Assembly (NCBI GenBank): GCA_013003325.1
Contig: JABDJU010000317.1
Coordinates: 1 to 6,493, forward strand
DNA: 6,493 nt
Reading direction: 5' to 3'
From: Acidimicrobiales bacterium
GTDB taxonomy: Bacteria > Actinomycetota > Acidimicrobiia > Acidimicrobiales > SZUA-35
The notes under the pieces were generated by a model, which had not been told where the DNA came from, made no database searches, and saw only the letters and a program-made list of their open reading frames with translations. Both the position numbers and the translations under genes were made by a program. Positions 1 through 4,662 of the stretch are shown here, one piece after another. Position 1 is the stretch's first letter. Each line of letters begins with the position of its first letter.

Positions 1-275
1 TCCAGGTTCCGGGAGACCAGTTGCGAGACATCTTGGTCCCTCAACTGATCCCGCCACTTGTCCACGTGCTCAGCCCGCACCGGTACCAGTGGTGACGGAA
101 GGTGCTTCGGCAGACGGCCTCGAAGCAGGTTCTCGACCACGACGGGGGCGGCGACAGCGTCGAGCAACCAGCGGCACCTCGCCACCCCTAACGACGGAAG
201 CGCCACCAGACGCAGTGCGGCTTCGAGCACGGCACGTTCCTCGGTGAGGTTGGCCAGCAACGACGGCCGAGTCAT
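1..275 (-). CDS. dprA: DprA-family DNA processing protein, N-terminal part (cut by window edge)
   Basis: The reading frame is open from an ATG at 275 through the left edge, giving 91 complete codons of the N-terminus. DprA proteins bind incoming single-stranded DNA and load RecA during natural transformation. The visible part has the helical N-terminal character of that family: a helix-loop-helix segment reading LRLVALPSLGVARCRWLLDA (about residues 22-41), then a stretch ending in DVSQLVSRNL where DprA normally leads into its Rossmann-like core. That core, with the conserved glycine-rich and SGxA-type motifs, lies outside the window. The ATG overlaps the comM stop as ATGA, so translation is probably coupled to comM. 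The comM-dprA order is common in bacteria and carries much of the weight of this call. There is no strong Shine-Dalgarno sequence, which fits coupling. Family assignment is inference from position plus a weakly conserved N-terminus. Confidence 0.72.
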   Translation of the reverse strand, partial: MTRPSLLANLTEERAVLEAALRLVALPSLGVARCRWLLDAVAAPVVVENLLRGRLPKHLPSPLVPVRAEHVDKWRDQLRDQDVSQLVSRNL

Positions 276-1795
276 CGAGAGACCTGCTGTTCCACGCCCA
301 CCGGAAGCCGCAGGCCAAGCGCCTGCTCGATGTGGTGGCGTTCGATGACCTCAGCGCACGGCTGTTCCAAGTCGGCGAGCGTGCGGGCGACCGACCTCAC
401 CCGGTGGGCACCGCGACCGGTGAGCTCGCCGCGCTCCAACGCCTCACGCAGAGCGTCCCGTGCGTCGGAGCTGAGCGGAGCAACCTCGTCGATCCGTGAC
501 GCCGACAGGCGAGCGTTGTCGAGATGGCCGCGGGCGATGGCTCGGCGGCGGACCCGCTGCACGCGGTCGGCCACCGCCGCCGTCTTTTCCTCGTCCCCAC
601 CCTCGGTGAGCAGAGCAACGGGATCGGCCGGCTCCACCGGTACCCGAAGATCAAATCGATCGAGCAGCGGTCCTGACAGCCGGCGCAGATAGCGAGCTTT
701 GGCGGTGTCCGAACAACGGCAGGAACTGGAGGACCGGCCATATCCGCACGGGCACGGGTTGGTGGCCGCCACGAGCTGGAACCGTGCGGGCATCACCCTG
801 GGACCGCTGAGGCGACCGACTCGAATCGTTCCCTCTTCGAGGGGCTGGCGGAGCGCTTCGAGCACTGGAACCGAGAACTCGCCGAGCTCATCGAGAAACA
901 ACACCCCGCCGTGGGCGGCGGAAACCTCGCCGGGGCGCACCGAGGCACCACCCCCGCCGATCAGTGCTGTGGTGGAAGTGGCGTGATGGGGAGACCGGAA
1001 GGGCGGACTGCGGACCAATCCCCCTGCGGGCAGCGGGATCCCCGCCGCGGAATGGACCCGTGTTGCGAGGATGGCGTCGTCGTCGCTCAGATCAGGCAAT
1101 AGCGCAGGAAGGCGTTCAGCCAGCATGGTCTTTCCGGCGCCGGGAGGACCGACGAAGAGCAGGTGGTGGCCGCCGGCGGCCGCCACCTCGAGCGCGAATC
1201 GGGCGGTCGCCTGACCTTTGACGTCGGCGAGCTCGAGCCGCTGCCGTACCGGGTGGTCGGCGTTTCCGAGTTCGGCGATCGGCGGAACCGGCCCAGATCC
1301 GTTCAGAGCGTGGGCCAGATCGAGCAGTGATGCGACGACACGGATCTGGCCGGGCCGGATGAGGGCGACCTCCACCCGGTTGGCCGCCGGGGCGAGGAAC
1401 TCGCGACCCGGACAGGTGGCGGCCACGATGATCATCCCCGGCACCGGTCGCACGCTTCCGTCGAGACCCAGTTCGCCTGCCATTCCGAGGTCGGACACCG
1501 ACTCGGCCGGGAGTTGCCCGTCGGCGATGAGGATGGCGATAGCGATCGGAAGGTCGAGACCTGTGCCCTGTTTCCGGACGCTGCTGGGCGCGAGGTTGAC
1601 GGTGATTCGGCGTTGAGGCCAGCGCATTCCGCTGTTGCCCAAGGCTGCCCGAACCCTGTCTCTCGACTCACGGCAGGCCGCATCGGGCATGCCGACCACC
1701 GAGTAGGCCGGCAACCCGTCCCGTACGTCAACCTCTACCCGAACCGGTATCCCGTCGACGCCGTCGACCACCGCTGAATGAACCGTGGCCAGCAC
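272..1795 (-). CDS. comM: ComM/YifB family AAA+ ATPase (Mg-chelatase-like)
   Basis: This 507-residue protein belongs to the YifB/ComM family; studied members are hexameric helicases promoting branch migration during natural transformation. Numbered from the GTG at 1795, the N-terminal ChlI-like domain comes first (VDGVDGIPVRVEVDV, then VVGMPDAACRESRDRVRAAL). Walker A GPPGAGKT is at 216-223 and Walker B VLFLDE at 298-303. The segment AATNPCPCGY (343-352) and a later CRC carry four cysteines (348, 350, 359, 361) as in the family. An arginine-finger-like SGPLLDRFDL follows, then the C-terminal helical domain with TGRGAHRVRSVARTLADLE. Length is normal for the family. An ATG lies 12 codons upstream at 1831, but it has no ribosome binding site. 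The GTG has GGAGGAGG at 1803-1810 with a 7-base spacer, and starting there gives the usual family start (M)LATVHSA. The stop overlaps dprA. A promoter candidate lies at 1884-1912. The domain call is secure; the biological role here is by homology. Confidence 0.96.
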   Translation of the reverse strand: MLATVHSAVVDGVDGIPVRVEVDVRDGLPAYSVVGMPDAACRESRDRVRAALGNSGMRWPQRRITVNLAPSSVRKQGTGLDLPIAIAILIADGQLPAESVSDLGMAGELGLDGSVRPVPGMIIVAATCPGREFLAPAANRVEVALIRPGQIRVVASLLDLAHALNGSGPVPPIAELGNADHPVRQRLELADVKGQATARFALEVAAAGGHHLLFVGPPGAGKTMLAERLPALLPDLSDDDAILATRVHSAAGIPLPAGGLVRSPPFRSPHHATSTTALIGGGGASVRPGEVSAAHGGVLFLDELGEFSVPVLEALRQPLEEGTIRVGRLSGPRVMPARFQLVAATNPCPCGYGRSSSSCRCSDTAKARYLRRLSGPLLDRFDLRVPVEPADPVALLTEGGDEEKTAAVADRVQRVRRRAIARGHLDNARLSASRIDEVAPLSSDARDALREALERGELTGRGAHRVRSVARTLADLEQPCAEVIERHHIEQALGLRLPVGVEQQVSR

Positions 1796-1844
1796 TGTGG
1801 GCCCTCCTCCGCTCGGTTCGTACGCCTTCATCAGGAGGCACGAG

Positions 1845-1858
1845 GGTCCAGGGGGACC
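1845..1858 (-). other. Small hairpin in the comM leader
   Basis: Arms GGTCC (1845-1849) and GGACC (1854-1858) enclose a 4-base loop in the predicted comM leader, between the promoter and the ribosome binding site. A near-identical 14-base element, differing at two loop positions, occurs at 3126-3139 ahead of yraN. No U-run follows, so it is not an intrinsic terminator. A role is not established. Confidence 0.25.
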
Positions 1859-1883
1859 GAGACGGAACTAGCCGTGAATACTG

Positions 1884-1912
1884 ATCTTAGGTTCGTCTAT
1901 TACGTTTACCAA
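1884..1912 (-). promoter_or_regulatory. Candidate sigma70-type promoter for comM-dprA
   Basis: On the minus strand TTGGTA (1912-1907) and TAAGAT (1889-1884) are separated by exactly 17 bases. Each hexamer matches the consensus at four of six positions. The stretch is noticeably more AT-rich than its surroundings. Transcription would start near 1877 and leave about 80 bases of leader before the comM GTG. The -35 box begins just past the stop codon of the upstream zinc-site protein. Inferred from sequence only. Confidence 0.45.
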
Positions 1913-1915
1913 CTC

Positions 1916-2215
1916 TCATTGACGCATACGTCGTTCCCAGCAACCTCGATGCCAGTGTCGTCGCAGGTCCGGGGCGCTCGCCGGGACGGCCACCAGATGA
2001 CCCTGGCCGACCGAGATCTCCCGTCCACAGCCGGGGCAGAGGTAGTCCTTGCTGGCATCGGCGGCGCTGACAAAGTGGATCTCGGTGTCAGGCGCATCGG
2101 AGGGATCGGCCAACGTTCGGCGCCCTTTCACCTTGGGCCGGCCGGTGCTCTTGTGCCCCGCCTTGGGCTTGTTCGACTTCGGAGCTGGCTGCCGCCGGCG
2201 ATTGCGCTTGGGCAT
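1916..2215 (-). CDS. Small basic protein with putative CxxC...HxHxxC zinc site
   Basis: This is a 99-residue protein of unknown function. Residues 1-34 are rich in lysine, arginine and proline and look disordered, suited to contacting nucleic acid or acidic surfaces. The C-terminal half has a compact metal-site pattern: C60-x2-C63, H73, then H87-W-H89-x2-C92-W. The layout CPGCG...GHLVAVP...RRHWHRGCW resembles a conserved actinobacterial family often given the uninformative name 'ATP/GTP-binding protein'. I see no Walker motif here to justify that name, and the family link is from memory. The ATG at 2215 overlaps the stop of the 36-residue membrane peptide gene (TGATG), and there is no separate strong ribosome binding site, so the two are probably co-translated. 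The stop is 120 bases before the comM start. The gene is very likely real because of the coupling and the dense conserved-looking Cys/His pattern. Confidence 0.78.
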   Translation of the reverse strand: MPKRNRRRQPAPKSNKPKAGHKSTGRPKVKGRRTLADPSDAPDTEIHFVSAADASKDYLCPGCGREISVGQGHLVAVPASAPDLRRHWHRGCWERRMRQ

Positions 2216-2325
2216 CAGGCAAGCAGCGCCCAGATCACCAGCCCGACGACGGCGGCGGTGCCGACAACCACATACACGTAGTCGAAATTGCTTCTGCGGT
2301 GGGGACGAGTCGGGTCCATTCCCAT
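2215..2325 (-). CDS. 36-residue single-pass membrane peptide
   Basis: This small ORF encodes a basic N-terminus (MGMDPTRPHRRSN) followed by one hydrophobic helix (about residues 15-36, DYVYVVVGTAAVVGLVIW and a short tail) that ends at the stop. With arginines and histidines on the N-terminal side, the N-terminus is predicted cytoplasmic. Two in-frame ATGs are possible, at 2325 and 2319 (34 residues). The outer one is preferred because TACCGT lies exactly 6 bases before it, the geometry of a leaderless promoter. The stop overlaps the ATG of the zinc-site protein by one base, which argues for a real translated gene. It is divergent from the cytochrome c gene. I do not recognise the family. It could be a small membrane anchor or a regulator, but no function can be assigned. 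Confidence 0.62.
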   Translation of the reverse strand: MGMDPTRPHRRSNFDYVYVVVGTAAVVGLVIWALLA

Positions 2326-2331
2326 CTCAAC

Positions 2332-2337
2332 ACGGTA
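2332..2337 (-). promoter_or_regulatory. Candidate leaderless -10 element for the membrane peptide / zinc-site pair
   Basis: TACCGT reads on the minus strand at 2337-2332, and exactly six bases separate it from the ATG at 2325. Transcription would then begin at the A of the start codon, as in leaderless actinobacterial genes with a TANNNT box. A TTG-containing -35-like sequence (TTGCTC, 2358-2353) lies 15 bases upstream, shorter than ideal. The paired arrangement on the opposite strand strengthens the call. Confidence 0.4.
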
Positions 2338-2374
2338 CCCCAGGTCGATTTCGAGCAACGTCGGGACCCGAAGT

Positions 2375-2380
2375 TACAGT
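2375..2380 (+). promoter_or_regulatory. Candidate leaderless -10 element for the cytochrome c gene
   Basis: TACAGT is followed by six bases and then the ATG at 2387, which places the predicted transcription start on the start codon. No Shine-Dalgarno sequence is visible before this ATG, which a leaderless transcript would not need. No good -35 hexamer is seen at 16-18 bases. The element fits the extended TANNNT pattern of actinobacterial promoters. Confidence 0.42.
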
Positions 2381-2386
2381 GCTGCG

Positions 2387-2755
2387 ATGCATCACTTCCC
2401 GGCGACGATCAAGCTCCTCGTTGTGGCCGTCATCGCGACCCTGGCGGCGACCGCGTGCTCGGTTGGCAGCGCCGTCGAGGCGCCATCAGATGACGCAGAA
2501 CTCGTGCGTGGCCAAGACCTCTACACCAACAATTGCGCCAGTTGCCACGGGTCCGACGGCGGCGGTGGCCGGGGACCGGAACTGCGGTCGGCCGCGCTGC
2601 TCGAGCGCTATCCCACCCCACCCGACCTGAGGCAGCTGATCGCCGTCGGTCGCCGCACTATGCCGGGGTTCGAGGGTCGGTTCACCGACGAACAACTCGA
2701 CGACGTGGTGCGCTACACACGAGAAGTGCTAGGTACGGCCGGGTTCAGGGAGTGA
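2387..2755 (+). CDS. Exported monoheme c-type cytochrome
   Basis: This is a 122-residue class I cytochrome c. Residues 1-23 form an export signal with a hydrophobic core (LLVVAVIATLAATA). C24 follows ATA, so it may be a lipoprotein with a weak lipobox, or be cleaved by signal peptidase I. The heme attachment motif CASCH is at residues 50-54, within LYTNNCASCHGSDGGGGRGPEL. M92 in RTMPGF is the likely sixth heme ligand, and the closing helix DEQLDDVVRYTREV is typical of the fold. It should shuttle electrons outside the membrane. Partners cannot be named because no oxidase, reductase or cytochrome maturation genes are nearby. The frame is open from 2288, but the 33 upstream codons are not signal-like, and the ATG at 2387 carries both the leaderless promoter and the signal peptide. 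The gene is the only plus-strand one in this cluster, and its TGA abuts the yraN stop with no gap. Confidence 0.93.
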   Translation: MHHFPATIKLLVVAVIATLAATACSVGSAVEAPSDDAELVRGQDLYTNNCASCHGSDGGGGRGPELRSAALLERYPTPPDLRQLIAVGRRTMPGFEGRFTDEQLDDVVRYTREVLGTAGFRE

Positions 2756-3103
2756 TCAGAACGCGTTCTTGAATGGGCGTACGTTGCCCCGGGCGTCGAC
2801 GACGACCACATCGAAGCGAACCGACCGGTACGAAGCATCGCTCGATCGGAGCCACAGCAGGGCCAGACGGCGGATCCGTTGTTGCTTCACCGGGGTCACG
2901 GCTTCGGCTCCGGTGCCGAACCGATTCGACGACCGGGTCTTGACCTCGACGAAGACGAGGTCGCCTCCGCGTCGACAGATCAAATCGAGCTCTCCCTCTC
3001 GCACCCGCCAGTTCCGGTCGAGCAACTCATAGCCGTGCGCGAGGTAGAAGCGGGCTGCGACGCCCTCTCCGTACGCGCCGAGACGCTGGCGAGCTCGAGT
3101 CAT
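2756..3103 (-). CDS. yraN: YraN / UPF0102 family nuclease-fold protein
   Basis: The 115-residue product matches the UPF0102 family throughout. GAYGEGVAARFYLAHGYELL is at about 9-28, RNWRVREGELDLI at 30-42 with D40, LVFVEVKTR at 49-57 with E53 and K55, then a G...AV...K segment and RFDVVVVD at 96-103, ending in KNAF. Residues E13, D40, E53 and K55 correspond to the restriction-endonuclease-like active-site pattern. The family function is unsettled, although the fold suggests DNA cleavage or repair. Length is normal. GAGGTG lies 7 bases before the ATG, and part of it falls in the arm of a hairpin (3112-3128). The gene usually precedes comM-dprA, but here two small genes and an opposed cytochrome gene intervene. 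The TGA is directly adjacent to the cytochrome stop on the other strand. Confidence 0.95.
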   Translation of the reverse strand: MTRARQRLGAYGEGVAARFYLAHGYELLDRNWRVREGELDLICRRGGDLVFVEVKTRSSNRFGTGAEAVTPVKQQRIRRLALLWLRSSDASYRSVRFDVVVVDARGNVRPFKNAF

Positions 3104-3111
3104 CGATTGTC

Positions 3112-3156
3112 ACCTCACGAGGTGAGGTCCGGAGGGACCGGTTCGCCCGGAGTCCC
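3112..3156 (-). promoter_or_regulatory. Chain of three overlapping hairpins between rplS and yraN
   Basis: Reading in transcription order on the minus strand, hairpin 1 (3156-3134) pairs GGGAC with GTCCC plus an inner CGG/CCG stem across a 2-base bulge. Hairpin 2 (3139-3126) pairs GGTCC with GGACC. Hairpin 3 (3128-3112) pairs ACCTCAC with GTGAGGT around a 3-base loop. Each shares bases with the next, so neighbours exclude each other. Hairpin 3 includes most of the yraN ribosome binding site. No U-tract is present, so this is not a standard terminator. A role in tuning yraN translation or processing the rplS transcript is inference. Confidence 0.4.
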
Positions 3157-3504
3157 CTACTGGTCGCGCTTCTCTCGGATCTTGGCCGCCTTGCCAATGC
3201 GGTCGCGCAGATAGTAGAGCTTGGCCCGTCGAACATCGCCACGGCTGACGAGCTCGATCTTTTCGATGATGGGCGAGTGGGTGGGGAATGTGCGCTCGAC
3301 GCCGACACCGAAGCTCAGCTTGCGAACGGTGAACGACTCGCGAACGCCTTCTCCCCGCATTGCGATGACGACCCCCTGGAACACCTGGGTACGGGTGCGG
3401 TTACCTTCGATCACCTGAACGTGGACCTTGACGGTGTCGCCAGGATGGATCTCAGGATGGTCGTGCCGGAGCTGCTCTTGCTCGATCTTCTGCATCAGGT
3501 TCAT
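3157..3504 (-). CDS. rplS: 50S ribosomal protein L19
   Basis: The 115-residue product is a full-length L19, which sits near the subunit interface of the 50S particle. Hallmarks are HPEIHPGDTVKVHVQVIEGN (about 16-35), TRTQVFQGVVIAMRGEGVRE (about 37-56), SFTVRKLSFGVGVERTFPTH, SPIIEKIELV and a basic tail KLYYLRDRIGKAAKIREKR. GAGGA lies 7 bases before the ATG at 3504, which supports this start over the internal ATG three codons later. The usual partners rpsP, rimM and trmD are not upstream. An EamA permease on the same strand is there instead, ending 104 bases away, so rplS probably has its own promoter in that gap. TAGCCT on the minus strand near 3534 is a possible -10, but no convincing -35 was found. 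Confidence 0.98.
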   Translation of the reverse strand: MNLMQKIEQEQLRHDHPEIHPGDTVKVHVQVIEGNRTRTQVFQGVVIAMRGEGVRESFTVRKLSFGVGVERTFPTHSPIIEKIELVSRGDVRRAKLYYLRDRIGKAAKIREKRDQ

Positions 3505-3574
3505 GGCGGTGTCCTCACGTTCGGCAGATGAAGGCTAGCGCCCCTCCCGGTGGTTTCCGCCACCCTCGCTCAAC

Positions 3575-3603
3575 AGTTGGGACAACTCCGGTCGGACCGG
3601 TTG
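3575..3603 (-). terminator. Weak GC-rich stem-loops after the EamA gene
   Basis: Just past the permease stop codon, CCGGT/ACCGG (3588-3600, 3-base loop) and AGTTG/CAACT (3575-3587, 3-base loop) can form tandem hairpins. An alternative pairs CAAC with GTTG outside a CGGT/ACCG stem (3583-3603). There is no following U-run, so efficient intrinsic termination is doubtful. Another small stem, GGTGG/CCACC on the minus strand, lies in the same gap nearer rplS. Confidence 0.25.
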
Positions 3604-3608
3604 GCCGA

Positions 3609-4496
3609 CTACAACGAACGACCGACGGCGACCAACGACAGGGCGGCAGCCGAGAGCGCCAGCCCGACGATCTGAGCCCACGTGAGCTTCTCCTTGAAGA
3701 ACACGCGCGCCAAGAGCACAGTGCTCACCGGCGCCAGTGAGCTGATGGCCGCGACCCAGGTCAACGAGCCGGTGGCGAGAGCGGTGAGGTAGAAGCTGTC
3801 GGCGCTGCAATCAAACAGCCCGGCCCCCACCACCATCGGAACGCTCTTGGGTCGAACCGGGCTCCACAGCCGTTGGGCGGTAATGAGCCCGACGAGAAAC
3901 AGGATGGCAGCCGCCCGCGTTCCGAGGAGTGGGAACAGTCCCGCATCATCGCCGACCCGGCTCAGCGCTACCAGGAATCCAGCGAAGAGCACGCCGGCGC
4001 CAAAGGACAGGACGCGGGTGCGGGCCAACTGTCGACGACCGATGACCCGCTCCCTCGGAGTGGTGTCCGTGAGGTTCCGGTGCACACCCACTTCCCCCGC
4101 CGACACCAGGACTGCGGCGGGCACGGCCAGAGCGACGCCGACGAGGGTCAACATCGAAGGGCGGTCGCCCAGCAAGAGCCCGGCGAGAATCGGGAGGCTG
4201 GCGCTGACGAGAGCGGTGAGGGCCGCCGCGGTGGCGATCGGACCGGTCGTGAGCGCCTCGTAGAACAGGGCCAGGCCTGCCGCGAGGCTCAACCCGCCGA
4301 GCGCTCCCCACACCAGATCTTCGGGCCGAAACGTGCCCTCGAGAACGAACAGAGCTCCGATCAGGGCGGCCAGGCTCGTTATCTGAACGCCAAGGGTCAC
4401 GACCGTCGGCTGGTTCCCCTTGGAGGCAGCCGCGCCGGAGAAATCGGACGCGCCGTAGAACAGGCCGGCCAGGCCAGCAAGCGCGACTGCGAGCAT
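3609..4496 (-). CDS. EamA/DMT-family membrane permease, substrate unknown
   Basis: The 295-residue protein has about ten hydrophobic helices (approximately 3-23, 31-52, 63-82, 87-109, 115-133, 162-180, 188-207, 219-239, 245-265 and 272-291). They fall in two EamA repeats. The repeat signatures are ALFYEALTTGPIATAAALTA (77-96) and FYLTALATGSLTWVAAISSL (235-254), followed by LLARVFFKEKLTWAQIVG. A basic loop at 134-161 separates the halves. Members of the drug/metabolite transporter superfamily move amino acids, nucleosides and other small metabolites, often outward. Nothing here fixes the substrate. The ATG at 4496 is the first start in an otherwise open frame, and the ribosome binding site is weak. 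The gene lies upstream of rplS on the same strand and diverges from the GGDEF-EAL gene, with 166 bases between their starts. Confidence 0.92.
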   Translation of the reverse strand: MLAVALAGLAGLFYGASDFSGAAASKGNQPTVVTLGVQITSLAALIGALFVLEGTFRPEDLVWGALGGLSLAAGLALFYEALTTGPIATAAALTALVSASLPILAGLLLGDRPSMLTLVGVALAVPAAVLVSAGEVGVHRNLTDTTPRERVIGRRQLARTRVLSFGAGVLFAGFLVALSRVGDDAGLFPLLGTRAAAILFLVGLITAQRLWSPVRPKSVPMVVGAGLFDCSADSFYLTALATGSLTWVAAISSLAPVSTVLLARVFFKEKLTWAQIVGLALSAAALSLVAVGRSL

Positions 4497-4529
4497 GGGT
4501 ATCCCATCGGCCCGAGGCCAGGAGTTTTG

Positions 4530-4640
4530 ATGACCAGGCCCGCGGTGGTGGCCGCGTTCGGACCCGGCCGCGGTCCAGATGGCCTAGGTCGTCGGAATCA
4601 AGCTCGCCAAGAATCGTGCCCGGTATCTCAAGGGGCCTGA
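4530..4640 (+). other. 36-codon ORF with strong ribosome binding site before the GGDEF-EAL gene
   Basis: The ATG at 4530 is preceded by AGGAG (4520-4524) with a 5-base spacer, the best ribosome binding site on this strand in the region. The ORF ends at a TGA at 4638-4640, 22 bases before the ATG at 4663. Its first 13 or so codons have GC-rich third positions, while the later ones do not. From 4588 onward the +1 frame, which is that of GGDEF-EAL, looks coding instead. It may be a leader ORF, or the true start of the GGDEF-EAL gene separated by an indel. It may also be chance. Confidence 0.25.
4541..4576. other. GC-rich inverted repeats in the divergent EamA / GGDEF-EAL gap
   Basis: Two adjacent inverted repeats lie in the 166-base divergent intergenic region. 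CGCGG/CCGCG (4541-4556) has a 6-base spacer and GGACC/GGTCC (4560-4576) a 7-base spacer. They could be operator half-sites or transcript hairpins. No good -35/-10 pair was found for either flanking gene, so the promoters here remain unidentified. Confidence 0.25.
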
Positions 4641-4662
4641 AATCGCCCCCGATGTCATCGAC

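Noticed and set aside
58..348. Plus-strand and alternative minus-strand ORFs (70-318) at the left edge
   Set aside because: They are out of frame with the DprA-like reading frame, which overlaps comM by ATGA and continues off the edge. Their composition is Arg/Ser/Thr-rich and shadow-like.
2288..2386. Upstream start for the cytochrome c gene at 2288
   Set aside because: The additional 33 residues are polar and would bury the signal peptide. The ATG at 2387 gives a normal signal sequence and has a promoter-like box at the right distance.
2049..2630. 193-codon plus-strand ORF spanning the zinc-site gene and the cytochrome start
   Set aside because: It is Arg/Pro/Ser-rich, runs through two better-supported genes in other frames, and has no start signal.
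3104..3156. Intrinsic terminator after rplS
   Set aside because: Stable stems are present but no U-run follows any of them on the minus strand, so they are reported as possible regulatory hairpins instead.
3873..4640. 255-codon plus-strand ORF opposite the EamA gene
   Set aside because: It is highly charged and repetitive in composition with no domain signature, whereas the opposite strand encodes a clean ten-helix permease. It is a high-GC shadow frame; only its 3' end (4530-4640) is discussed separately because of its ribosome binding site.
4497..4662. A c-di-GMP or other riboswitch before the GGDEF-EAL gene
   Set aside because: The gap has GC-rich inverted repeats, but I could not recognise a conserved riboswitch core, and it also must hold two divergent promoters.
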